Below are positions 49,273-58,142 of a stretch of DNA of 64,000 nt, in pieces. The notes under the pieces were generated by a model. That model was not told where the DNA came from. It worked only from the letters and a program-made list of their open reading frames with translations, and did not search any database. The stretch is from an uncultured Pedosphaera sp. GTDB lineage: Bacteria; Verrucomicrobiota; Verrucomicrobiia; Limisphaerales; Pedosphaeraceae. The stretch spans positions 35,404 through 99,403 of the forward strand of contig CAIXFN010000039.1 of NCBI GenBank assembly GCA_903918755.1, in the 5' to 3' direction. Positions within the stretch are counted from its first letter, which is position 1; every line of letters begins with the position of its first letter. The position numbers were made by a program, and so were the translations under genes.

Positions 49273-49723
49273 TGTCGATTACCGGGTTGTGGTTTGTGGA
49301 ATGCGCTCCGGAATTGGGAACGCCCACCCCCGTTGTCCCAGCTTTATGCGACAACGCCGTGTCAGACTTGCAATATCGGTGAATCGATTTTGTGACTTTT
49401 TGTTGCGTCCCACCGGACAAGATTGGGTGGCCAGAAACATCCTGGGGGGGCGATTTCTGCTCTGGCACATAAGAAGCCATTTTGCCGCTGGGTCTGGCTC
49501 GCCAACGGCTTTCTGTTTATTCGGTTGCGGTGTGCCGTCTGCTGGTCCGCGGACCTGGTCCATTCCGGCACTCCCTGGCCGAAACTGTCATCGCGTGACG
49601 ACAAAGTGTTATATTACACCGCCGCCGATTTTGGGATCTTCCATTGCCGCTTCCGCCCTGAATACGGTACCCAAGCTGAGGCCAAGCGAGACTGGCCAGG
49701 CCGGCACTCCGCCCCGCCCCTCC
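49273..49723. other. 451-nt intergenic gap upstream of the large secreted protein
   Basis: No gene was found. A hairpin with a 7-bp stem (CGTTGTC 49331-49337, GACAACG 49350-49356, 12-nt loop) lies 60 nt upstream of the secreted protein start and would be in its 5' untranslated region. An AT-richer stretch at about 49370-49410 could carry its promoter, but no hexamers match well. Confidence 0.45.
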
Positions 49724-50452
49724 TTACTGGGGCACCCTTTGGTCGGGATAATCCGGCGGGCCCAGCGCGGGTCGCAGCACACTCATCCGCACCCTGTAAC
49801 CAGCGGGGCTGTGATGCAATTTGTCCGCTACAAACAACTCCTCCCGCGGTTTGCCGTTCGGCCCAAGGTATTTGTCGAACAAATCCAGATAGGTCAGTTT
49901 CGTCCCTGCCGCCACGTAAGGTTTCAGCAATTCATTGTAGCGCAACCGCGCGCCGCTCTCGCTCCATCGGGCGGTACTGGGAGTGAGGCCATTGATAATG
50001 ATCGGCACTTCCGGCCACGCGGCTCGCACTTTGATCACAAACGCTTTCAGGTCGGTGAAGACCTGTTCCGGGGTGCGTCCGGCATGGAGATCGTTCCCGC
50101 CCTCGTTGACCACGATCATGCGCGGTCGGTAGGGCATGACGATGCGGTCGGTGTAAAAGAGCAAATCGGACATCTTGGAACCACCGAAGCCCCGGTTGAT
50201 GATCCGATATTCGGGCAGGTCCTCGTGAATTGTCTTCCAGCGGGTGAACTGCGAATCACCGGCGAACAAAATCGCCCCCGGCGCCGGTGGATTCGTGCGG
50301 TCCGCCGCCTCGAACGCGAGGATGTCCTTTTCAAACGCATTGGTGGTGGTTTGCGCCCGCAGACCTGCTGCGGGCAACAGCAACCAGCCGGCGATCAATA
50401 ATACCCAGACCAGCCCGGTGGGGCGGCAACCATGCAATTGGGTGGAGTTCAT
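49724..50452 (-). CDS. secreted SGNH/GDSL hydrolase, copy B
   Basis: A 242-residue paralogue of the 40730-41458 gene with the same motifs (FAGDSQFTRW, GFGGSKMSDLL, NEGGNDLHAG, DKLHHSPAGY) and the same length and stop position. About 17 residues differ; changes cluster in the signal peptide, the C-terminus and a few loop positions (for example V/A before PGAILFAG). Both copies retain all catalytic residues, so neither looks like a pseudogene. Confidence 0.92.
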   Translation of the reverse strand: MNSTQLHGCRPTGLVWVLLIAGWLLLPAAGLRAQTTTNAFEKDILAFEAADRTNPPAPGAILFAGDSQFTRWKTIHEDLPEYRIINRGFGGSKMSDLLFYTDRIVMPYRPRMIVVNEGGNDLHAGRTPEQVFTDLKAFVIKVRAAWPEVPIIINGLTPSTARWSESGARLRYNELLKPYVAAGTKLTYLDLFDKYLGPNGKPREELFVADKLHHSPAGYRVRMSVLRPALGPPDYPDQRVPQ

Positions 50453-50470
50453 GGCCCAATTTTGCCCGCC
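49741..50470. repeat. 730-bp direct repeat, copy B
   Basis: Partner of 40747-41476 in the same orientation, 8,994 bp away, with no insertion or deletion between the copies. Homologous recombination between them would delete or duplicate the intervening peroxidase, PEP-CTERM, monooxygenase-like and large secreted protein genes. Confidence 0.9.
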
Positions 50471-50804
50471 GTTCCCCGCTTTGCAAGCCGGATCATCGGT
50501 GAGCCGCATCCGGTTAAGTCGCGAGACCCATGCCTGGACTGTGGCGCCCCTCGGCGCCATTGCGTGATCCATTTCGTCTCTTGGATTCCGTGTCTCCTGC
50601 CATGGTCTGGGCCGGGTACTTTTAACGAGCCCGGGCGCTGCAGCGCCTGCATTTCTCCGCGCCAGTCAGCGCCGAATCAGCCAAGTCGAGTCCGGATCCG
50701 CGGGTTAATTCAGCGGATTGTGAGCGAGGTTGGCACCATTCGATGGCGTCACGTATGTAAAACGTTATTGAATGTAACGTTGCATTAGTGATACGTTAAT
50801 CCTC
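50453..50804. other. 352-nt gap upstream of the HipBA-like pair
   Basis: No gene was recognised. The first 18 nt are shared with the SGNH duplicate. The region becomes visibly more AT-rich after about 50,750, where the operator and promoter of the XRE/HipA genes should lie. Confidence 0.5.
50761..50798 (+). promoter_or_regulatory. putative operator of the XRE/HipA operon
   Basis: A perfect 7-bp inverted repeat, AACGTTA (50761-50767) and TAACGTT (50775-50781), separated by 7 nt. A third related half-site TACGTTA follows at 50792-50798, 7 nt before the ATG. Such symmetric sites just upstream of an XRE antitoxin usually mediate autorepression by the antitoxin or the TA complex. Not tested. Confidence 0.6.
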
Positions 50805-51119
50805 ATGTCGGACGGACAATCATTTCCTTTGCCGGCGGTGCGAGCGCTGCGGGAGCTCGGGCGAGACCTTGCGCTGGCCCGGCGGCGACGCGGCATTTCC
50901 ACCGCGGATATGGCGGCGCGTCTGTTTGTCGGACGGAGCACGCTTTGGCGTTTGGAAAAAGGGGATCCGACGGTTGCCTTGGGAACCCTTGCCAGCGCCG
51001 CATTTATTCTTCAGTTGCACGACCGACTCGCGGGCTTGGCCGCCCCCGCCAGGGATACTCTGGCCCTCAAGCTTGATGAGGAGCGTCTTCCTCGCCGGAT
51101 CCGCCGGAAACTATCTTGA
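50805..51119 (+). CDS. XRE-family antitoxin-like regulator (HipB type)
   Basis: A 104-residue DNA-binding protein. The helix-turn-helix reads RELGRDLALARRRRGISTADMAARLFVGRSTLWRLEKG in the XRE/HipB layout. It lies directly upstream of a HipA-like gene and overlaps it by 4 nt (TTGA), so it is very likely the cognate antitoxin and operon repressor. The C-terminal ~35 residues are charged and could bind the toxin. It is slightly longer than E. coli HipB (88). Confidence 0.85.
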   Translation: MSDGQSFPLPAVRALRELGRDLALARRRRGISTADMAARLFVGRSTLWRLEKGDPTVALGTLASAAFILQLHDRLAGLAAPARDTLALKLDEERLPRRIRRKLS

Positions 51120-52342
51120 GCGTCGAAGTCCATATCGATTGGAAGGGAGTGACCCATTTGGTCGGCGTGCTCCATTCGGCAACGCGCGGATCCTCCGTGA
51201 CTTTTGAGTATGTCCCCGAGTGGCTCGCGCGCCCGCAGGCTTTTGCCATTGATCCTACGAATCTGCCGTTGCGGCCGGGTCCGCATCATGGAACTGCTCT
51301 GTTCGGGGCGTTTCAAGATTGTGGTCCGGATCGTTGGGGGCGCGTCCTTATTGAGCGGGCCGTCCGCCACCAAATTCTTGAACCCAAGCCCTACCGGGAT
51401 TTGGACTACGTCCTCGCACTGGAGGACTTGTCGCGTATCGGTGCGCTCCGATTTCGAGTCGATGCCAAAGGCCCCTTTCTGGCAAACACTGAACGCCCGA
51501 TTCCGCCGGTAGTGCAGTTGGCGGCCCTGATTCATGCCGCCGACGCCGTGCATGGCGAAACCGAGACCTCCCAGGACCTGCGTTTCCTTCTGGGTGCGGG
51601 TTCGCCCTTGGGTGGCGCTCGTCCTAAATCGGTGGTGGCGCTGCCCGATGGCCGATTGGCCATTGCCAAGTTCCCCAAGCCTGACGATACCCGGGACATC
51701 GCCGCCGGTGAAATTCTCGCTCTTACTCTGGCGGAAAAGGCCGGAATCCAGGTTGCCGGGCACCGGCTCGTAAACGCCAAAGGAAGGAGCGTCTCCGTCA
51801 TCACGCGCTTCGACCGCGACGGTGGGAGCCGGATTCCTTTTGTTTCCGCCAACAGTCTCTTGGGGATCGGCCCCGGCGAACCCGGGGCCTATACGATGAT
51901 GGCCGACGGCATCCGCCAATTCGGGAATGATGTGCGTGGTGATTTGCGCGAACTCTGGCGGCGGCTCCTTTTTTCGTTGCTGGCCAGCAACTACGACGAT
52001 CATCTCCGCAACCATGGATTCCTAATGCGCGCGGCGGGGCGTTGGTCCTTGTCGCCTGCTTACGATCTCAATCCCGTTCCCGAAATCGACCGAACCCAAA
52101 TGCCGAAGACCGCGATATCGGAAGCACAGGAGGCTCCGAGCATCGCAGCCGCCCTGGCGGCGGCCTCCCGGTTCGGACTTCGCGGGGCGGAGGCAAAGAC
52201 CATTCTCTGCACAGTCTTGCCGGTCGTGTTGGACTGGCGTAAAACCGCGCGACAACTCCGGATTACAGCCGGCACGATGGCTGCCTACGCCAGTGCCTTC
52301 GAGCATGACCTTATTCACGAGGCCACCAGGCTGAGCAGTTGA
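51116..52342 (+). CDS. HipA-like serine/threonine kinase toxin
   Basis: A 408-residue protein with a TTG start overlapping the antitoxin stop. The P-loop-like GGARPKSVV near residue 165, the catalytic NYDDHLRNHGF (about 291-301) and SPAYDLNP match the HipA kinase fold, which in E. coli phosphorylates GltX to slow translation and promote persistence. Some HipA members target other proteins, so the substrate is not certain. The N-terminal VGVLHS and FEYVPEWL blocks are also typical. It converges on the large unknown gene (77-nt gap). Confidence 0.88.
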   Translation: MSVEVHIDWKGVTHLVGVLHSATRGSSVTFEYVPEWLARPQAFAIDPTNLPLRPGPHHGTALFGAFQDCGPDRWGRVLIERAVRHQILEPKPYRDLDYVLALEDLSRIGALRFRVDAKGPFLANTERPIPPVVQLAALIHAADAVHGETETSQDLRFLLGAGSPLGGARPKSVVALPDGRLAIAKFPKPDDTRDIAAGEILALTLAEKAGIQVAGHRLVNAKGRSVSVITRFDRDGGSRIPFVSANSLLGIGPGEPGAYTMMADGIRQFGNDVRGDLRELWRRLLFSLLASNYDDHLRNHGFLMRAAGRWSLSPAYDLNPVPEIDRTQMPKTAISEAQEAPSIAAALAAASRFGLRGAEAKTILCTVLPVVLDWRKTARQLRITAGTMAAYASAFEHDLIHEATRLSS

Positions 52343-52419
52343 AACAGCCACAATTGTCGCGAGGATGTTTTCCAAGATCAACCAGATCAGCGGAAAACCC
52401 TGCCAGCACCCCTTCAACT

Positions 52420-55400
52420 TTAGCGGATTTGATCCAAAATGGTGGGGTCTTTGATTTCCTGGTCGCGGGCCAGCAGCAACACCTTGCTCATGACTTCGGC
52501 CGTCCGGGGATCATCATCGGCAAAGGGCAGGAAGAGGCGTCCGCGATGCTGGCTGTGCACCGGCACAAGGAACAACATTTCTCCGGGCATTTTGCGGGTG
52601 ACCCCACTCCCGAGGTGCACGCTGTAAGTGCCCAATTCGCCTTGGATAAGCGCGTAGCGGTCCTTCAGTTCCACGTTCTTCAGCTTGAGGAGTCGCGCCG
52701 TTTCCCGGACCAAGGTGCCGCGCATCTCGATGGTGCTGGCACTGGCCTCGGGATCCACTCCGCCCCGGTGCGCCACGCTGACCACCAGGTCGAGATCACG
52801 CATGGTTTCGCTAAAAAGACGGGGCGGCAGTTGCGCCAATGGAATGACCTCACGCTCGCCTCGCTTGGTGAAGAACGCGCCTTCGAGCGTTAGTCCCTCA
52901 ATCTCCGCCGGGGTAAGGAATCCCTCTTGAAAATGCACTCGCGCCACCAAACCCGCTTCATGGAAAACTTTGCGGACGCCTTCCTCCGGGTGATTCACCC
53001 AGCCACGTTGCCCCAGTAATGCCAGCGCCTGCCGGGGTTGGACCTGGTGACCGGCATAGCGCCGGGATTGCTTGCCCTCCTCGCGTTCGGTGGCGGTCAG
53101 CGGATAAAACTCGCGGAAAACTTGTTTGAAGGGTTGGATCCGCTCGCGGGCAAAGCAATCTTTTTGCCACCGGTGCCACTCGGCTGCCGGCAGCAAATCC
53201 TGCGGATGCGCGAGGCGCAAGGTCTCGCCGGCTTTGATGGCTTCCAGTTTGCCGGCATGGTCTTCCAACGCCTTACCACCGTGCGCCGGATAGCCCAGGA
53301 TGCCTTCGCCAACAACCACCAGGTTTTTGAGCAACGGGGCGAGCAACGGGTGCTCCATCAACTCGCGCAATTCGTCGCCGCTGAAGGGGTCGCCCCGTAC
53401 CATGAATTGTTCCAGTGACGGGCGAATTCGGGAGGCCTGGCGCTTCAATTCGACCTTGCGCGCGCGCAGGGCGGCAACCTGGGGATGTTTCTTCAGCTTG
53501 GCCGGGATATCCGCCAGCGGCTTCCCATCTTTCGTGGCGCCGAACTCAATCTCGCCCCAGGCATCGATGCCCAGCGATATTTTCACGCCCTCCACCACGG
53601 CTTCAATCGGGCCGTCGGCCAGGTCTTCCACGGCTTTGGCTTCCATTGCCCACTCCAATCGGATCGGATCGACGTAGCCCGCGGTGCGCGCCAGATTCTG
53701 TTGCCCAATCTGGGCGGCCCGCTTCTCGCTGGCCTGTCGCTGGGAACCAAACTGTTTGCTGCTGCGCCGAAATTCCTGGATGACTTTGTAGCGCTCCAGC
53801 AAGTCCTGCTCCCGTTTCTGGCCGGCGGCCAACGGCAATAATCCCAAGGCCCGGACGGCGTCCTGCTGCCGTTTTAGGGTGATCCGTTGAACCAGTTCCC
53901 GCTTGGCGATGTCGCCCCGCATGGCATCCGCCAACAGCCGTGCCCGCGCATGGCCCGCTCCGGTCGAGGCAAACTTGGCGGCTTCATAGATAATTTCCCA
54001 TTTCTTCGCCCCCAGAGACTTAATGATGCGCTGAAACCAGGCCACATCGACGGCCCCCTCCAGCAGATCCTGGGCGCTCAGGGAAGTGCGTGACGCCATG
54101 TCGGCCTGCCAGAGTTCACGAATTTCCGCTTCCACGGTCCAATCCTGACCCTTGGTATGGGCGTGGATCCACCAAACCGCCTCGGTCACCATTGGCCAGC
54201 CCAACGCGTGTTCGACAAATTCCGCCCATTGCGGGGCGTACACCGCCAGTTCCACCAACCGGCCTTCGCCGATATTCGCCTCCCTGGTTTCCCGCTGGAA
54301 ATCCCGGGCGGTTTCCTGGGCGAGGGGAATGCCACAACGGGCGAGATGACTTAACACTGTCTCCCTGCTCTGATTATCGCGCGCCCCACCGCGCACGAAA
54401 TTGCGGTTTCCCATTCGGCGCAGCATCGCCACCAGGGTGCCGATTCCGTGGACGGAACTCAAACTCAACGCCGGCGCTGAGGCGGCGGTGGGATTGTCAC
54501 CGCGGGTCAATTCAACCTCGAGAATGCGTTGCCGGCAACGCTCCACCAAGGGGCCGAGAAATTCAAAACGACTCAGTTCGGTCGGCGGCTTCCGTTTCGT
54601 CAACTGATCCAGCTCATGGAAATCATGCCGGCCGTGTTCGTTGTGCCGCTGATCGCCCAACAATTGCTCCAGAATATCCGCCTCGGATGCGCCGCTGGCC
54701 GCGCGCGCGTGACATAGTTCCCGGAGACCAGCCCGCTGCCGCGGGAAGCAAAGCGCTGTGGGGATGCCGTTGGCGCCGCCCGACTCAGTAGGGCGCACCG
54801 GCTCATCCACCCAGCGCAATAATTGCCAATGCCGCACGTGCAAGGCTGGCTCCCAAAGCTGGGGGGCATAAGTCTTCAGATCGGCCACCACGCTGAACCA
54901 AACACCGAAGGGTGATTCCTTCGATCGCCATTTGCCCTTCTGCTCGGCGGCCTGGGATCGGGCGTCACTGCCATACCCGTAATAACGGATTCTGGTTTCT
55001 GGCGAACTGGCCGACTCTTCCATTTTCGCGATATCCGCTGTGGTCAGATGCCATGCTTCTGGTGGCACCAGCGCCAGGCCGCTTGCCGCTGCGTTCAGCG
55101 CGAACTCCACACCGCCCGCCGGTGAATGGAGCCGCAAAAGCCAGTGCAGCAAAGCGTCGATGCTCCAGTTGCTCCACTGGTGTTCCAGATTTTCTTCGGG
55201 AATCTCGCCGAGCACCGTTTTGGTGGCAGCGGGATACCTTTTGACCATCTCCGCAACGTTACTGCCGTATCCCCCGGAGAATTCCCACCCCGCGAGCGCC
55301 CGCAGTATTTCCATGCCATCCGCATCGCGGAGTTCGGGTCCGCGGGTTAGCCACCAGTTTTCCCAGACGTCGGCCAGCGGCAGACGTTCGCGATCCTCCG

Positions 55401-57462
55401 CGGCCCCTTTGGTGAGGTCCGGCCGGGGAAATCGGAATTGGATGTCTCCCAGCATCCCTTTCCACTCGCCACCCTGCTCGTCCTTAATGGAAATCACCGT
55501 CTGCGCGTGGGCATCCAGCATTGCTTCCAGTGTCTTGATGATATTTTTGGCGGCGGACGAATGGAATTGAATGTCCTGGAAGACCGGCGTGCTTGGCCAG
55601 GTGCGCTCCTCATGCCGCACCAGTCCGAGGGCGTTCGCCAGCACCGGTGTCTCGGTCCCCGCGGCGAACACCACGTTTAGTTGCTGCTGCTCGGCTTCAT
55701 TGAGTTTCGGGTGCGTGACGGCATAATTTGTCGCCCGCGAACGCGCCTCCGCCGCACAACGGCCCTTTTCCACCAGCAGGCGCAGCAATTCCAATCCCGC
55801 CAACCGCTCCGGTTGCCCTTTCGCCAAAAGCAACCGGTCGGCGCTGGCCAGGCTTTCGCCATCAGGCTGCCGTGCCAGCAGCGTCAAGGCGCCCCGCCGC
55901 AGGTCGCTCGATTTGCGGGCCAGCAAGGGTTCGATGGCCCGCGCTTCGGCGGACGTGATTTGGCACTTCGCCAGATGCTTCAGGGCGGTCTCGCGCACCT
56001 GTGGGCTGGCATCCCCGACCAAGGCAAACAAGGTGTCGCGAGTGGCTGCATCCCATTTTTCCTGGCCGGCCAGCTTTTCCAGGACGAAAGTCCGGCTCTG
56101 CGTTCCCATTGCGTCAAGATAGGGAATGAGCAGCGTCGGGGATCGCTCGCCCAAATGTCGCGGCAGGGCCTCGGCGACTAATTGCTTGGAAACGCTGTAC
56201 CCGGTCCACGGCCACAAGGTGGGCTTTAATTTCTGGGGCTTCTCCGGATACCGGGGCAGGAGGTCGCGCAACCGCTCAAATAGGCGCGCCTCGTTTACGC
56301 TCGGGTCGGCGTCCGATCGAAATGCCAGCAGGGCGCGGGTCGATACCCGCAAGTCTTCGTCTTCCAGGGCCGGAAGCAGGCTGTGTTGCGCGGACACCAG
56401 GCCCAGTTGATCCAATAGATGCGCCGCGGCAAACCGATGTTCTACCGTCCGATGGCGGAGTAATTCGGTTGCGGGTGCAATGGCCGCCAGGGCGTCCCCA
56501 AAGGCCAGCGACCACAGGGCCAGATAAACCTGCTCGGCGTCCTTGCCCCTTAGCGCCGACTCGCACGCCGTGGCATCAGCGAGATACCGCAGCATTTTTT
56601 CGATGGTCTGGTTCACCACGCCCGCGCTGACGGCCTCCCATTGGTAACCCAGCCAGGTATCGAACGCGCGAACCGTGGCGCTGAATCGCGCCAGATTTTG
56701 GTCGAGAATCAATTGCAGCATTCGCCGAAAGGCTGCGGGATGAGCCTCGTCGACCACCTCCAAAATGGTCTGCCGCAGGCCTTCCTCGCGCTGCGCCGCC
56801 AACAGCATGTTTTCCACGAACTGCCAGCCATCGGGGCGGCTCGCGCTCAACAGGCCTCGAATGACATGCCGGCCCATCCCGCCAATTTCGTGTTCATTGC
56901 GCCCGGAAGCGCAGAGGATTTGAAAGACTTCCTCGCCTTGCGGACCGCCGGCATCAATCGCGGCGGCAAACAGAATTCCCAAAAGATCGGCGGCGAAATA
57001 GTGGGTAAGATGAGGCGCCCACGCCGCGAACCAGACTACCCCTTGTCGGTAGGGACCCACCACCTGGAACAAATCCCTTACCCATGTCATCCGCCGCGTA
57101 ATCAATGTCTGCGGATTTCCCGGCGTGCGAAAGGGCTTCCGCTCGTAACCCATTTGGTAGGGCAGGCGGTCAAAGAGCTGCCAACCCTGCTCGATAGTCT
57201 CTCCCAGTCCGGGTGCCATGAGCTCGAAAAACTGGCACCGCTCACCCTCCGCCATTTCCAGCAGCGCTTTCATGAACGCCAACTGGGTCGGCACATCCGC
57301 ACCGTAAAGCCGGTCCGTGGCCGATTTCCCGACTCCGATAATTGTCCGCGCCAACTCGCGAAATTCTCCGGGCAAGACTTCCGCGGCGATGCCCCGCTCC
57401 GCGATCCATTCCTTGTTTTCCAGTTTTTTGAGTTCCTCCAGCGCTACTCCCGGTTTTAACAT
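52420..57462 (-). CDS. giant DUF5724/DUF4132 (MolR-like) family protein
   Basis: A 1,680-residue soluble protein without a signal peptide or membrane segments. The N-terminal two-thirds are helical and HEAT-like (VRETALKHLAKC, LRRGALTLLARQ). A central region has LEVELTRGDN and VHGIGTLVAMLRRMG. The DUF4132-like part contains KPLADIPAKLKKHP and the 'GDELREL/LLAPLLKNLV' block. The last 150 residues carry a motif resembling the DUF7737 end: GELGTYSVHLGSGV, VPVHSQHRGRLFLPFADDDPRTAEV and KVLLLARDQEIKDPTI. The family has no firmly established function, though its members are often in stress or defence contexts. A strong RBS precedes it, and the adjacent 144-residue gene is its constant neighbour by my recollection. 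Confidence 0.72.
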   Translation of the reverse strand: MLKPGVALEELKKLENKEWIAERGIAAEVLPGEFRELARTIIGVGKSATDRLYGADVPTQLAFMKALLEMAEGERCQFFELMAPGLGETIEQGWQLFDRLPYQMGYERKPFRTPGNPQTLITRRMTWVRDLFQVVGPYRQGVVWFAAWAPHLTHYFAADLLGILFAAAIDAGGPQGEEVFQILCASGRNEHEIGGMGRHVIRGLLSASRPDGWQFVENMLLAAQREEGLRQTILEVVDEAHPAAFRRMLQLILDQNLARFSATVRAFDTWLGYQWEAVSAGVVNQTIEKMLRYLADATACESALRGKDAEQVYLALWSLAFGDALAAIAPATELLRHRTVEHRFAAAHLLDQLGLVSAQHSLLPALEDEDLRVSTRALLAFRSDADPSVNEARLFERLRDLLPRYPEKPQKLKPTLWPWTGYSVSKQLVAEALPRHLGERSPTLLIPYLDAMGTQSRTFVLEKLAGQEKWDAATRDTLFALVGDASPQVRETALKHLAKCQITSAEARAIEPLLARKSSDLRRGALTLLARQPDGESLASADRLLLAKGQPERLAGLELLRLLVEKGRCAAEARSRATNYAVTHPKLNEAEQQQLNVVFAAGTETPVLANALGLVRHEERTWPSTPVFQDIQFHSSAAKNIIKTLEAMLDAHAQTVISIKDEQGGEWKGMLGDIQFRFPRPDLTKGAAEDRERLPLADVWENWWLTRGPELRDADGMEILRALAGWEFSGGYGSNVAEMVKRYPAATKTVLGEIPEENLEHQWSNWSIDALLHWLLRLHSPAGGVEFALNAAASGLALVPPEAWHLTTADIAKMEESASSPETRIRYYGYGSDARSQAAEQKGKWRSKESPFGVWFSVVADLKTYAPQLWEPALHVRHWQLLRWVDEPVRPTESGGANGIPTALCFPRQRAGLRELCHARAASGASEADILEQLLGDQRHNEHGRHDFHELDQLTKRKPPTELSRFEFLGPLVERCRQRILEVELTRGDNPTAASAPALSLSSVHGIGTLVAMLRRMGNRNFVRGGARDNQSRETVLSHLARCGIPLAQETARDFQRETREANIGEGRLVELAVYAPQWAEFVEHALGWPMVTEAVWWIHAHTKGQDWTVEAEIRELWQADMASRTSLSAQDLLEGAVDVAWFQRIIKSLGAKKWEIIYEAAKFASTGAGHARARLLADAMRGDIAKRELVQRITLKRQQDAVRALGLLPLAAGQKREQDLLERYKVIQEFRRSSKQFGSQRQASEKRAAQIGQQNLARTAGYVDPIRLEWAMEAKAVEDLADGPIEAVVEGVKISLGIDAWGEIEFGATKDGKPLADIPAKLKKHPQVAALRARKVELKRQASRIRPSLEQFMVRGDPFSGDELRELMEHPLLAPLLKNLVVVGEGILGYPAHGGKALEDHAGKLEAIKAGETLRLAHPQDLLPAAEWHRWQKDCFARERIQPFKQVFREFYPLTATEREEGKQSRRYAGHQVQPRQALALLGQRGWVNHPEEGVRKVFHEAGLVARVHFQEGFLTPAEIEGLTLEGAFFTKRGEREVIPLAQLPPRLFSETMRDLDLVVSVAHRGGVDPEASASTIEMRGTLVRETARLLKLKNVELKDRYALIQGELGTYSVHLGSGVTRKMPGEMLFLVPVHSQHRGRLFLPFADDDPRTAEVMSKVLLLARDQEIKDPTILDQIR

Positions 57463-57470
57463 GACCCCCT

Positions 57471-57476
57471 CCTCCT
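57471..57476 (-). promoter_or_regulatory. strong ribosome binding site of the giant gene
   Basis: On the minus strand AGGAGG lies 8 nt upstream of the ATG at 57462. Most genes in the window lack such a site, so this one supports the chosen start and suggests efficient translation despite the 27-nt gap from the upstream gene. Confidence 0.75.
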
Positions 57477-57489
57477 TTTGCTTGTTTCC

Positions 57490-57924
57490 TTAACCACCGG
57501 CCAGCATGACCAGGCGGACAAAGACCACATGGCTGTCGGCTTGTAGAAAAATCTGCCGATCCAATTCCCGCTGTTCTTCCCCATCCAGAATCACGAGAAA
57601 GAGTCCGTCCACGAATGCCTGCAACGCCGTGGCCACCGCTTCCTCACCAATGACGCTTTGGTGCAAATCGCGACCGCCAGCATCCACCCGACCTTTGGTC
57701 AGACCCGACTCGATTTCTTGTTCGGTTAAGATCCGGACCAGGCGCCTGGCTTCCTGCCGATCTTTGAAAGCCGCTACTTCCTGGAAGGCAACCCAGGTGA
57801 TCAGTTGCCGCAAGGTCAGCGGTTCGCCGGAGTCATGCTCCTCGGGTGGCCAGGGAACTTGCCAGTCGGGTACCAGCGGCTTGCGCTTGCCCATGACGCG
57901 GGCGCTGATCGTTAAGTGGGACAT
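57490..57924 (-). CDS. small conserved partner of the DUF4132-like protein
   Basis: A 144-residue soluble protein, unnamed. The N-terminus MSHLTISARVMGKRKPLVPDW, the middle GRVDAGGRDL and the C-terminal FVRLVMLAGG are features I associate with a conserved small protein found directly upstream of DUF5724/DUF4132 genes. It has no catalytic motif I can name. Its stop is 27 nt from the giant gene start on the same strand, so the two almost certainly form one operon and perhaps one complex. Its role could be a regulatory subunit or adaptor. Confidence 0.72.
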   Translation of the reverse strand: MSHLTISARVMGKRKPLVPDWQVPWPPEEHDSGEPLTLRQLITWVAFQEVAAFKDRQEARRLVRILTEQEIESGLTKGRVDAGGRDLHQSVIGEEAVATALQAFVDGLFLVILDGEEQRELDRQIFLQADSHVVFVRLVMLAGG

Positions 57925-58142
57925 AACAATGGCGACTGCCTTATCATGGCCAGTTTTTAATAACTTTCAAGCCCGAGTCGGCTGAAAATGAGAAAGGCGG
58001 AACTTGTTCTACCTTGCCGCAAGCTCGTTTCAGCAGGGTAATTGTCCGGTGTTTGGCAGCTCTGGCAGGCACTGGATTCGCTATCTCGTGATTCCTCGTA
58101 ATTTGCCTTTTCGATCCGGGCCCACCATTTGTCTGCGATCTT

